64,000 nt of DNA, taken from the NCBI GenBank assembly GCA_963833495.1, contig CAWHYJ010000016.1:62001-126000 (forward strand), read 5' to 3'. Below are positions 44,274 to 55,325 of this stretch, one piece after another. The DNA comes from Fodinibacter sp963833495. GTDB taxonomy: Bacteria > Actinomycetota > Actinomycetes > Actinomycetales > Dermatophilaceae. The position numbers and the translations under genes are program-made. The notes under the pieces are model-generated. The model saw nothing but the letters and a program-made list of their open reading frames with translations. It was not told the origin of the DNA and searched no databases. Each line of letters starts with the position of its first letter. The stretch's first letter is position 1.

Positions 44274-46951
44274 GTGAAGCTCCTCCTCCTCGACGGACAC
44301 TCGCTGGCCTACCGGGCCTTCTTCGCCCTCCCGGTCGAGAACTTCTCGACGAGCACCGGCCAGCACACGAACGCCGTCTACGGCTTCACCTCGATGCTGA
44401 TCAACGTGCTGCGCGACGAGGCGCCCACCCACGTCGGGGTGGCCTTCGACGTCTCGCGCAAGACCTTCCGGGCCGCCGAGTACCCCGAGTACAAGGCCGG
44501 CCGCTCGGCCACGCCCACCGAGTTCTCCGGGCAGCTGCCGCTGCTGCGCGAGGTGCTCGACGCGCTGCGCATCCGGCACGTGGGGGTCGAGGGCTTCGAG
44601 GCCGACGACGTCATCGCCACGCTCACCACGCAGGCCGTCGCGCAGGGCGCCGAGGTGGTCATCTGCACCGGCGACCGCGACGCCTTCCAGCTGGTCAGCG
44701 ACCAGGTCAGCCTCATCTACCCGGTGCGGGGCGTGTCCGAGGTGTGGCGCATGGACCCGGCCGCGGTCACCGAGAAGTACCTCGTGCCGCCCGAGCGCTA
44801 CAGCGACCTCGCTGCCCTCGTCGGCGAGACCAGCGACAACCTGCCCGGCGTGCCCGGCGTCGGGCCGAAGACGGCCGCCAAGTGGCTGGGTCAGTACGGC
44901 GACCTCGCCGGGGTCGTGGCCCACGTCGACGAGATCAAGGGCAAGGCCGGCGAGAGCCTGCGCGAGCACCTCGACGGCGTGCTGCGCAACCGCCGCCTCA
45001 ACCGGCTCGTCACCGACCTCGAGCTGCCGCTGTCGGTCGACGACCTCGAGCGTCAGTCGTGGGACCGGGAGGAGGTGCACCAGGTCTTCGACGGCCTGGA
45101 GTTCCGGGTGCTGCGCGAGCGGCTGTTCGCGACCTTCGAGGTCGAGCAGGACGAGGTCGAGGGCGGCTTCGACCTCGAGGGCGACGTCTTCACCGCCGAC
45201 GACCTCGGCGTGCGCTTCGGCGACGGGGCCGTGGGGCGCACGGTGCCGCACGGCGTGGTCGTCGTGGGCACTACCGCGGCGGCAACGGCGATGCCGGCGC
45301 CGTCGCGCTGGCGGGCGCCGACGGCAGCACGGCCTACCTCGACCTCACCGCGCTCACCCGCGAGCAGGAAGACGCGCTGGCCGGCTGGCTGGCCGACCCC
45401 GAGCGCCCCCAAGGTGCTGCACGACGCCAAGGAGCAGCTGCAGGCGCTGTCCACCCGCGGCCTGACGCTGGCGGGGGTCACCAGCGACACCGCGCTGGCG
45501 GCCTACCTCGTGCGCCCCGACCAGCGCTCCTTCGACCTCGAGGACCTCGTGGTGCGCCACCTGGGCCGCGAGCTCAAGGCCGAAGAGGCCGCGAGCCCGC
45601 CGGGGCAGCTCTGCTCGATGTCGCGGCCGACGACGACACCGCGGCGCGCGACGCCATGGTGCGGGCCCGGGCGGTGCTCGAGCTGTCGGCCGTGCTCGAC
45701 GAGCGGCTCGACGAGACCGGCGGCACCGAGCTGCTGCGCGACCTCGAGCTGCCGCTGGTCGAGATCCTGGCGCGGATGGAGCGCACCGGCATCGCCGTCG
45801 ACGAGCCGGCGCTGGCCGAGCTCGAGGCCGACTTCGCCGCCAAGATGCGCCAGGCGCAGCACGACGCCTACGACGCCATCGGCCGCCAGGACGTCAACCT
45901 CGGCAGCCCCAAGCAGCTGCAGGAGGTGCTCTTCGACCAGCTCGGCATGCCCAAGACCAAGCGCACCAAGACCGGCTACACCACGGATGCCGACGCGCTC
46001 GCCGACCTGTTCGCCAAGACCGAGCACCCGTTCCTCGAGGCGCTGCTGCGGCACCGCGACACCGCGCGGCTGCGGGTCACCGTCGAGGGGCTGATCAAGT
46101 CGGTCGCCACCGACCGGCGCATCCACACCACCTACATCCAGACCATCGCCGCCACGGGGCGGCTGTCGTCCACCGACCCGAACCTGCAGAACGTGCCGAT
46201 CCGCACCGAGGAGGGGCGCCGCATCCGCGAGGTGTTCGTCGTCGGCGAGGGCTACGAGTCGCTGATGTCGGCCGACTACAGCCAGATCGAGATGCGGATC
46301 ATGGCCCACCTGTCCGGCGACGAGGGCCTGATCGAGGCGTTCCGCACCGGCGAGGACCTGCACCGGTTCGTCGGGGCGCGGGTCTTCGGCGTCGAGCCCG
46401 CCGACGTCACGCCCGCGATGCGCAGCAAGGTCAAGGCGATGAGCTACGGCCTGGCCTACGGGCTGTCGGCGTTCGGGCTGTCCAAGCAGCTCACCATCAG
46501 CACCGGCGAGGCGCAGGGCCTGATGGACGAGTACTTCGCCCGGTTCGGCGGGGTGCGCGACTACCTGCGCGAGATCGTGGCCGAGGCGCGCGCCACCGGC
46601 TACACCGCCACGATGCTCGGCCGGCGCCGCTACCTGCCCGACCTGCTCAGCGACAACCGGCAGCGCCGCGAGGGCGCCGAGCGGATGGCGCTCAACGCGC
46701 CCATCCAGGGCTCGGCCGCCGACATCATCAAGCTCGCGATGAAGGGCGTCGACGCCGCGCTCACGGCCGAGGGGCTGGGGTCGCGGATCCTGCTCCAGGT
46801 GCACGACGAGCTCGTGCTCGAGGTGGCGCCGGGGGAGCGCGAGGCGGTCGAGGCGCTGGTGCGGCGCGAGATGGGGTCGGCCGTCGAGATGGACGTGCCG
46901 CTCGACGTCAGCGTGGGCGTGGGTCGGAGCTGGCACCAGGCGGCGCACTGA
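44274..46951 (+). pseudogene. polA: DNA polymerase I, frame broken three times in this sequence
   Basis: A repair and Okazaki-fragment polymerase of about 892 residues when repaired. The 5' nuclease domain is intact (LLLLDGHSLAYRAFFALPVE, GVEGFEADDVIATL, ETSDNLPGVPGVGPKTAAKW). Frame changes follow near 45275, 45410 (in a run of five C) and 45592, within the inactive 3'-5' exonuclease-like domain. The polymerase domain is complete: motif A DYSQIEMRIMAHLSG, O-helix region RSKVKAMSYGLAYGLSAFG, motif C VHDELVLEV. polA is a core gene and the flanks read perfectly, so these are probably sequence errors. A GTG/ATG further upstream (44253, 44265) is also in frame. Confidence 0.9.
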
Positions 46952-46972
46952 CGGCGCCCGGACCGGCGCCGT
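46951..46972 (+). terminator. hairpin after polA
   Basis: ACGGCGCC-CGGACC-GGCGCCGT, a perfect 8-bp stem starting at the polA stop codon and followed by TT. Confidence 0.55.
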
Positions 46973-46991
46973 TCCGGTGCGACGCCTCTGC

Positions 46992-46997
46992 GATACT
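46992..46997 (+). promoter_or_regulatory. -10 box GATACT for a leaderless methyltransferase transcript
   Basis: GATACT is 6 bases before the ATG at 47004 and follows the polA terminator hairpin. Confidence 0.35.
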
Positions 46998-47003
46998 GCC
47001 GAA

Positions 47004-47874
47004 ATGCCCGCCCAGCCCCTCCGTCCCGGCCACAGTCCTCGGCGCCCGATGACCAGCTTCGCGGACTACTACCGGGACAACGTCACGTGGGTCGGTTCCC
47101 TCGACCGGCGGTTGTCCACGCATCGCCAAGTCTGGTCGCCTCCGAGAGCCCGAAGCGAACCTTGGACCTGGGCTGCGGGGAAGGGGTGCTGCTCGACGCG
47201 CTCGCGTCGCTGCTTCCCGCGGAGTCACGGTTGGTGGGCATGGACGTCGTTGCTCCACCCGAGCGGCGGTTCGTGGCAGCGCGGTGACGGGTGACATCGC
47301 AGGCCGGCTACCCTTCGCGGACGACGCCTTCGACGTGGTGGTCGCCGGCGAGGTGCTCGAGCACGTCCCGCATCCGGACCTCATGCTGGCCGAGATCCGG
47401 CGGGTGCTGACGCCCGGCGGACGTCTCCTGCTCTCCACGCCGAACATCGTCGGCTGGGCCAACCGGGTGCTGGTTCCGCTGGGCATCCAGCCCCTGTTCA
47501 CCGAGACCTCGAGCGAGGTGCACCTGGGCCGGCGGTGGCGGGTCCTCGGCCAGGGCAACCAGGTGCAGGGGCACCTCAAGGTGTTCTCGCACCGTGCCCT
47601 GATCGAGATCCTGGAGCGCACCGGTTTCACCGTCCTGCGGGTCATCGGGATGCCGGGGGAGTTCCCTTCGCCCGTCGATCGGGTCGACCGCCTCTGTGCT
47701 AGGTTCCCGTCGATCGCCTCCGACCTCCTCGTGATGGCCGAGCCGGCCGAACGCGTGCCGGACTCGCCGCCCCCGCGCAGGAAGGACAGCCGTCCGGCGT
47801 CCGCAGGCGCTGACCGAACGGGAGCTGCCGGAGCATCATGTCTGAGAGCGACGACGGCACCCGCACGGTCGTGA
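47004..47874 (+). pseudogene. class I SAM-dependent methyltransferase, frameshifted
   Basis: A methyltransferase pieced together from three frames. The N-terminus is FADYYRDNVTWVGSLDRRLS. After a shift near 47130 comes the SAM motif RTLDLGCGEGVLLDALASLL. After another near 47283 come LPFADDAFDVVVAGEVLEHV and EIRRVLTPGGRLLLSTPNIV (motifs II and III), then VFSHRALIEILERTGFTVLR. The exact C-terminus is uncertain because the last frame runs past the start of the next gene. An ATG at 47049 is an alternative start. It opens the surface-glycan locus; substrate unknown. Confidence 0.7.
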
Positions 47875-48211
47875 CGCTGTCCGTGGGCGCACGAGTCGGC
47901 GCGACCATCGCACTGGTGCTGCTCGTCGGCGCCGCCTACCTGCTGTGGTCACCGATCCAGCTGTACCCCAGCGACGGGTTCCCGATCATGTGTGGCAGCG
48001 GAGCGCAGCTCGCCGGCCGACACCCTGGGCACCGCGGCGTGCGGCAAGGTGAACGAGATCCGTCAGTGGCAGGCCGGCAGCCTCGCGGTGGCCGCGTTCG
48101 TCGTGGCGGTCGGGCTCGGCCTACGCCTTCGGGCTACGTCGCCGCCGGGAGGCACTCATCGGCAGCGAACGGTCCGCCGAGGGCCGACGACAGCATCCGT
48201 CCGACGGCTGA
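47838..48211 (+). pseudogene. small membrane protein with two helices, frameshifted
   Basis: About 124 residues when repaired. The first helix is ARVGATIALVLLVGAAYLLW. A short extracytoplasmic loop with conserved-looking cysteines (GFPIMCGS, TAACGKVNEIRQWQAGS) is followed by the second helix, SLAVAAFVVAVGLGL. The frame changes near 47995 and 48120, and the last part (FGLRRREALIGSE) ends at TGA 48209-48211. Similar actinobacterial two-helix proteins with a Cys pair in the loop are uncharacterised. The start is ATG at 47838. Confidence 0.55.
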
Positions 48212-50175
48212 CTACTCCGCGGCGGCGATCACCGCGGGCCCGATCCGTTTCCAGACGAGGGCGGCCCCCTGCTCGTTCAGGTGGATTCCGTCGTCACGCA
48301 GCGTGACCCCGTCGACCTCGTTCGTGTAGCCGTCGGCACACACGGTGCCGTGCAGGTCGATCACGTCGACCTCGGGTCGCTCGCTCGCGTAGGCGCGGAT
48401 GGATGTCGTTGAGCCACCGAAGCCGGTCGGGGTCGTTGGCGATCCTGGTGGTCTGGTTCGCGGCGTCGGCGCTGATCCCCATGCACAGCACGGTCGCGAC
48501 GGCGAAGTGCCGGGCGTTCGGCGACACCAGCTCGCGCCGCCGGTCCATCTCGCGGAACAGCCACTCGCGGTACTCGGGGGTGCCGAACCGCAGGACGGTG
48601 CCGTCGACGCGGCGGTCGTAGAGCTCGCCGAGGCCGAGCATGAGCACCACCAGGTCCGGCTTCTCGCGAGCCACCTCCTGGGTCCACCTGGGCTCCCACT
48701 CAGCACACGCAGGGAGGTTCGGGACCGTCTGGCCGTCGGTCTCCCGCTCCGGCAGGAGGGTGCCGCAGCCGAGCTGGGTGCTGCCGCTGACGGCCAGCCC
48801 GTCCGACCCGGTTGCCGTAGAGATTGCGCAGCCCGAACGCCTGGGAGTCACCGAGCAGGAACACGTCGAGGAGTCGACCCTGCGAGTCCGGCACGGGAGC
48901 CGGGCGACCTCCGGCCGCCTGCGGCGACTCACCGACCGGCTGCGCGGAGGCGGTGGTCAACAGCATCGCGGCGACCACGGCCACCATCGTCGCCGCGACG
49001 GTCCTGGCCCACTGCGTCGGCGTGAACCAGCGCTGCAGTCGCTGGGTGCGGATCGGCTCCTCGACCAGCCTGAACGAGACGTAGGCCAGCGCGCCGGTCA
49101 CGGCGAAGCGCACGATGAGCAGCGACGGTCCGTCCAGTCCGGTGCGCTCGTGGTTCAGGGCGACGAAGACCGGCCAGTGCCACAGGTAGAGGCCGTACGA
49201 CACCACACCGACCGCCACGATCGGTCGCCACGACAGCACGCGCCCCAGTGCCGAGCGAGGGGCCGCGGTCACGGACGGCGATGACGACCGCTGACAGGGC
49301 GGCGGCCAGCAGGAAGCCGCCGCGGTACATCCAGGGCGCCAGCTCGCGGGCCACCACGACCATGACGAGCAGCCCTGCGAGGGCCAGCACTCCCAGCAGA
49401 CCGATGCCCGGGAGCCGGACGAGCCGTCCGCCGACGCGGGTATAGAGCCGCTTCGACGGCCGCAGGAGTGACGGAGACAGGGCCAGAACGGCACCCAGGA
49501 GCAGAGCCTGCATCCGGGTGTCGGTGCCGTAGTAGGCCCGGGACGGGTCGGACAGGGGGTCATAGAGGGCGGCCATGAGGGCGGCCGACCCGATGGCGCC
49601 GACCGAGGAGCACGATCCGCAGCGCGGGCACCCGCAGCCGGGCGGTTCCGAGGAGTGCCACCAACAACAACGGGAAGAGGATGTAGAACTGCTCCTCGAT
49701 CGCTAGCGACCAGGTGTGGCGCAGCGGGGACGGCGCGACGAACTGGGCGAAGTACGACTGGCCGCTCAGCATGAACCACCAGTTCGACACGTAGGCCAGC
49801 GTGGCCAACGAGTCTCCGCGCAGCCGCGACTGAGGCCGCGGTATGAGCGGCGGCATAGGCGGCGACCGCCAGCAGGACCAGGAGCATGGCCGGCAGGAGT
49901 CGGCGAGCGCGCCGGAGCCAGAACGCCCGCAGACCGATCCGGCCTGTTCGCGTCCACTCCTTCACGAGCAGGGACGTGATGAGGAACCCGGAGAGCACGA
50001 AGAAGATGTCGACCCCGAGGAACCCACCGGCCGTCCACGACACCCCGCCGTGGTAGAGCATCACGGCGACGACCGCCACGGCACGCAACCCGTCCAGCGC
50101 CGGGCGATAGCCCAGGTGCGCCCCACGACCTGAGGACGTCGCCGGAATCGAGCGCTCGTCAGTCTCCGCTGTCAC
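48212..50175 (-). pseudogene. acyltransferase 3 with C-terminal SGNH domain (OafA-like), multiply frameshifted
   Basis: About 650 residues when repaired, joined from segments in different frames (breaks near 49860, 49600, 49262, 48812, 48405). The N-terminal acyltransferase_3 domain has YRPALDGLRAVAVVAVMLYH with the catalytic His, then FLGVDIFFVLSGFLITSLL, LRHTWSLAIEEQFYILFPLL and SYGLYLWHWPVFVALNH. The C-terminal SGNH hydrolase domain has VFLLGDSQAFGLRNLYG and the Asp-x-x-His block DGIHLNEQGAALVWKRI. Such proteins O-acetylate cell-surface polysaccharides. GTG at 50175 has GGAGG ahead. It ends one base from the convergent small membrane protein. Confidence 0.8.
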
Positions 50176-50245
50176 GGACGACCTCCGCGTCTCTGATTCA
50201 GGGGCCTGCGGCACAATGACGCGTCACGACCGCATGGAAAGGTAA

Positions 50246-53200
50246 ATGGTGCTGAGGCGAGCCAGAGTGCCCGTGGTGCTCGCGACCATCCTGCTGCTCG
50301 TTCTCCTGCTCAACAAGGCCGGGGTGCTGGCCCCGGACATCAAGCCCGAAATCTACATGGCCCCCTGGCGCGAGGCCGAGGCTTTGAGTAGAGCGTGGCG
50401 AGAGAGCCCGAAGCTGGGTGAGCCCAACTTCAACGTGGGGCTGTTCCCGGTCGCTGGGCTGGTCGGTGTCATCCAGCAGTTCGGCATCGGCGCAGACCTC
50501 TCCATGCGCCTGCTCCGTTTCGCCCTTCTGCTGCTCGGCAGCTGGGGCGCGGTCCGCTTCTACGACCTCGTCGCCGGCTCGCGAGCCCGCAGGGTCGGGC
50601 GGGTGACGGTGGCGGTGCTCTACGTCGCCACCCCCTACATGGTGACGGCCGGCGACTTCCTCGCGATCGTCCTCCCTGCGGCGATGTTGCCGTGGATGGC
50701 GCTCTTCCTGTTGCGGGCGACGGTTCGGGGTGGATGGCGGTACCCGGCTGCCTCGGCGCTGGCCTTCGCCGCCATGAGCGGGATGAACGTCGCGGTCATC
50801 CCGCTGATCCAGCTCCTGTGCCTGCCTGCCCTGCTCTGGTATGCCCACAGCGGGCTCGGCGCTAGCTGGCGGATGGTGCTCACCGCAACCGCGAAGTGGG
50901 CGCTCCTCGCAGGTCTGCTCTCGGCCTACTGGCTCGTGCCGTCGTTGGCAGCTCTGGGTGCCGGAAGTCACGTGACCCAGTTCAGCGAGTCCCTGGACGG
51001 CATCGCCGCCCCGTCCTCGTTCGGCGAGGTGATGCGTGGCCTGGGGCTCTGGCCGCTGTACGGGCAAGACGTCGATGGTCCCTGGCAACCCGGCTTCGTG
51101 TCCTACTTGACGAACCCGCTCATCGTCGTGGCCAGTTTCTTCGCACCCATCCTGCTCGTCGCGTCCGCGCTGGTGGTGCGTGGGACCGGCGCGCCGACTG
51201 GCGCTGTTGCTCGTGGTGCCGGCTGCCGTCTTCATGGTCGGGGCACACCCGGCCGACAACCCGTCGCCGTTCGGGCGCGCCCTGCTCTGGTCCTTCGAGA
51301 ACGTGCCGGGCGCTGCTGCGTTCCGGACCACCAACAAGGTCGGAGCAGTGATGCTGCTGGGGTTGGCCGTGCTCGGTGGTCTCGCGGTCCCTGCGCTCGT
51401 GCGCCGCGCACGACGGGTGGCGCCCCGCCCCGTGATCGCGTCAGTGGCCGCTGTCGGCGTGGTGCTCGCAACCTGGCCGGCCTGGACGGGAGGTCTGTAC
51501 AGCCTGCCCCTGCCGGTGCCGGACCACTGGTACGAGGCGACTCGCGCGCTGGACAAGGGGCCGGCCGATCGCAGGGTGTGGTTCGTTCCCGGGGTCGCTC
51601 AGCCCCAGTACACGTGGAGCGAGGACCGGCCCGGACGACCTCAACAACGCTCTGCTGGCGCGTCCCTCCTTCGTGCGGGTCACCCTGCCCGAGTCCTCGC
51701 CCTACGGTGCGAGCCTGCTGGCCGCGGTCGACACCGGGCTCCAGGAGGGGTCGCTGCCGAGCGGCACCCTGTCGGCTGCGGCGCGCTACCTGGGCGTGGG
51801 CGACGTCCTCGTCCGCAACGACGTGCGATGGGACAAGGCCGGAGGCGCTCGCCCGCTCGACGTGGCCTTCGCCGTGGGCTTCGACAAGGGCCTCGCCTTC
51901 CGGGGTGCCTATGGCAAACCTGGAGAGGGGCTGGTGCGCACGCCCGACCAACCCCCGCTCGAGCTCCAGCTGCCGCCGCTGCAGCGCTACGAGGTGAATG
52001 ACGGGCGTGATCTCGTGCGCACCGAGAGTGCCGACGGACTGGTCCTCGTGGACGGGGACGGCTGGGCCCTGCCGTCGATGGTCCTTGCCGGTCTGGTCCC
52101 GTCGCAGCCACCCTTCCTGTTCACGGGCGCGAGCGACGTCGACGACCTGGCCGAGGCCCTGGGACCGAAGACCCGTCTGGTGCTCACGGACACCAACCGT
52201 CGGCGTGAGGTCGTGCCCAACCGGCTGACCGACGCCTACGGTCCACTGGTGTCGGCCGGCACCGACCCAGGGCCGACCATCGCCCTGGAGGGCCCCGACG
52301 AGCAGACGGTGCTGCGCGTCGAGGGTGCGGAGGTCACATCCACCATGGCCGGGCCGCTGTTCGGGGTGAACCCGAGCACCTCCGCCGAGAACGCCTTCGA
52401 CGGCGACCCGACGACCGCGTGGACGTTCGGTGACTTCGGTCGTGCCCCAGGGCAGTCCGTCTCGGTGCGTGCCCCGCAGCCCCTGCGCGTCGACCGTGTC
52501 GACCTCGACGTCCCACCGACCACGGGGCGGCGCATCGCCAAGGTCCGGGTGCAGGCCGACGACGACTCACGAGAGGTGGTCGTCCCACCGGATGGGCGTG
52601 TCTCCGTCACGTTCCCCGGCCGTTCCGCGGAGCGCCTGACCATCACGGTGACCGACGTGGAGGGTGAGGGCGACAACCCCGTCTCCATCGCCGAGGTGAC
52701 CGTGCCCGGGCTGCAGGTTCGCCGGGTGGCCCGGCTGCCCGTGTCCACCCCGCAGGCGATGGAGGCGCTCACCGGATCGGCGCGGACCCGGCTCGGGCAG
52801 ACGCCCACGGACATCGTGCTGAGCAGGGTGCTCGGCACGGCTGCAACCGATGACGACGAGGAGGCGCGACTTGATCGCGACTTCACCTCGCCGGACGCCC
52901 GCCAGTACCGGGTCTACGGGCTGGCCCGCCCGGACCGCGGCGCCCCCGACGACCTCCTGGACGCCCTGCAAGGGGTCACCGGCGACGTCGTCACCACGTC
53001 GTCGTCGCGTGCGTTCGGAGCCACGACCGTCCGCGGCTCCCGCGCCTTCGACGGCGACCCCAACACCGGTTGGGTCCCGGGCCGGGCGATCGACGGCGAG
53101 TGGCTGTCCGCCTCGTTCGACAAGGAACGCACGCTGTCCCGGGTGGTCATCGAGCAACCCGAGAAGGCGACGTCCTGGGTCTCCGAGGCCGACATCTTCG

Positions 53201-54358
53201 TCGATGGTCGGCGGGTGGCCACCACCCAGCTGACCCGCGGGCGCGTCGAGGTCGCGTTGCCGCCGACGCAGGCCACCACGGTGCGGCTCCAGGTGTCGGC
53301 TCACGAGGGCGAAGGGTTCCCCGTCGTCAGCGAGGTCGACCTCGACGGGGCCCGCGTGTCCAGCGACTCCAAGGCAGCGGCGCAGCGGTGCGTCACCATC
53401 GGCACGATCGACGACGACCCCGTACGGGTTCGCCTGGTCGGCGGTGTCGACGGGGAGGGGCAGCGCCTCGTCGCCGGGTGTGAGCCGTTGGCAGCTCGGT
53501 CCGGGAGAACACCGGCTCCGGAGCCTGCCGGGGTGGACGGCGGACTCGTTGGTCCTGCGCGACAGCCAGGGCGAAGAGGCCCGGGCCGGAGCGCCGGGGC
53601 CAGACGTCACCGTCGACCGGAGGTCTTCCTCGTCGTACCGGGTCGGAGCCGGCTCGGCCGACTCGCCGTACCTCCTCGTCGTGGGGCAGAACGTCAATGC
53701 CGGGTGGCGCGCCACGATGGACGGCGAGCCGCTGGGACCACCGGTCGTCGTCGACGGCTATGCCATGGGCTGGTGGGTACGAGACCTCGACCCCCACGTG
53801 TTCGAGGTCGACTACACCCCGCAGGGACCCTCCGACGTCGCGATGGCGACCTCGGGTGGCGCCCTCCTCGTCGCCTCGGGGCTGCTCCTCGTCCCTGGAC
53901 GTCTTCGTGGTGCGCCGTCGTCACCGGTGGCGCCGGCGGCACCGACGCCTGTGGAGCCCGGGGTGGTTGGCTCACGGTGGCGTCGGCGTGGACTCGAGTG
54001 GGGTGGCTGGTTCGTCCTCGTGCTCGGGTGTGGTGTGTTCGCGGGCCTGCCCGGGCTGGTGGCCGGCGCCGCCGTGGCCGTGTGGAGCGTGATCCGGGCC
54101 CCGGCGCCGCGAACCCTGCTTCGGCTGTCCGTGGTCGCCATGGTGCTGGCCCCGGTGGCGTGGGTGCTCGGCAATCTCTCGCGGTGGGGCGAGGTCAGCC
54201 CGCAGCTCGTGCTGGCGAACCCCGCGCCGTCGGTGCTGGTCGTGCTGTCCCTGGTGCTGCTCGTCGTCGGGTCATGGCGTGATGCCGACCGGGATGACGA
54301 CCCAGCGCCGCGGGATGCCGACCCCGACCCGCCTCCGGCTGAAGCCACGTCCGGCTAG
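50246..54358 (+). pseudogene. aftD: AftD-like (DUF3367) arabinofuranosyltransferase homologue, three frameshifts
   Basis: About 1370 residues, the size of mycobacterial AftD. The N-terminal GT-C membrane domain has many helices (VPVVLATILLLVLLLNKAGV, NFNVGLFPVAGLVGVIQQFG, AFAAMSGMNVAVIPLIQLLC). After breaks near 51185 and 51635 the extracytoplasmic part contains two discoidin (F5/8 type C)-like modules: STSAENAFDGDPTTAWTFGD and SRAFDGDPNTGWVPGRAIDG. After a break near 53490 the C-terminal membrane helices follow. AftD adds arabinofuranose to arabinogalactan and lipoarabinomannan in mycobacteria; its acceptor here is unknown. ATG at 50246 has GGAAAGG ahead. Its TAG shares CTAG with the convergent gene. 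Confidence 0.8.
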
Positions 54359-55325
54359 CCGCCCCCGCCTCGGAGTACCTCGCCTCTCCTGACTCTCTGG
54401 CCGGGTGCCACGGCGCTGTCCTCCACCAGGGCCCCGGCTTCGACGACGGCCTGAGTCATGACCACCGACCCCACCACGCGTGCACCTGCCTCGACAACGG
54501 CTCGGGGGCCGACCGCGGACCCACCTGAGACTCGTCGCTTCGGGGTGCACGAGGGCGGTGGCGTCGATGTGGGCATCCCGCCCGGAACGCAGGACGAGCG
54601 CACGCGAGGCCCGAACCAGCGCCTCAGGACTGCCGACGTCCTCCCACAACGCGTCCTCACGGTAGGCCACCACCGCGCCGAGGGCCACGAACCGGGGCAG
54701 GACGTCCTTCTCGAGCGACACGATCCCTTCCGGTATCGACTCGACCAGCGAGCGGCTCAGCACGTACGTCCCCGCGTTCACCTCGAGACTCGGGGGCGCG
54801 GAGGTCTTCTCCTGGAAGCTCGACACCCGCCCCCGCTGGTCGGCCACGACAGAGCCGAAGCTGCGGGCGTCCCGCACCTCTCGCAGGTGAAGCACGGCGT
54901 CCGCTGTCGGGGTGGCCGCAGCCCAGCACGAGCTGACGGGTGAGGTCGTGGGCGGTGAGCAGGTCACCGTTGACGACGACCACGCGCTCGGGGACCGACG
55001 TGAGGGTGGTCGCCGCTGCCCGCACGCCTCCGGCGGTCCCCGCGGGATGGGGCTCGGTGGAGTACCGGAGACGGACGTTCCAGCGGCCTCCATCACCCAG
55101 CACGGGCTCGAACTGGTCAGCCAGGTGGGAGGTGGCCACCACGACGTCGACGACACCGTGCGACGCCAGCCACCGGAGCTGGTGGATGATGAACGGTTCC
55201 CCCGCCACCTCCAGCAGGTGCTTGGGGCGGTCCGCGGCCAGCGCGCCCATGCGGGTTCCGAGTCCGCCCGCGAGGACGATGGCGACAGTGGACGAGGTCA
55301 CGTGCGGGGTGACACCCCGACTCAT
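54355..55325 (-). pseudogene. hddC: sugar-phosphate nucleotidyltransferase with left-handed beta-helix tail (HddC-like), frameshifted
   Basis: N-terminal nucleotidyltransferase fold: IVLAGGLGTRMGALAADRPK (nucleotide loop and Lys), HPAGTAGGVRAAATTL, ERVVVVNGDLL. After a break near 54920 it continues SSFQEKTSAPPSLEVNAGTY, EGIVSLEKDVLPRFV and ALWEDVGSPEALVRAS. After another near 54530 comes a hexapeptide-repeat tail (GPRAVVEAGARVVGSVVMTQ). With hddA-, gmhA- and gmhB-like genes nearby, GDP-heptose formation is the best guess; a mannose-1-phosphate guanylyltransferase is the alternative. The ATG at 55325 is in frame with the upstream flippase and may be fused to it. Confidence 0.65.

Noticed and set aside
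44744..46951. A separate second polymerase gene downstream of a truncated polA
   Set aside because: The pieces follow each other in one normal Pol I domain order, so this is one gene with frame breaks.
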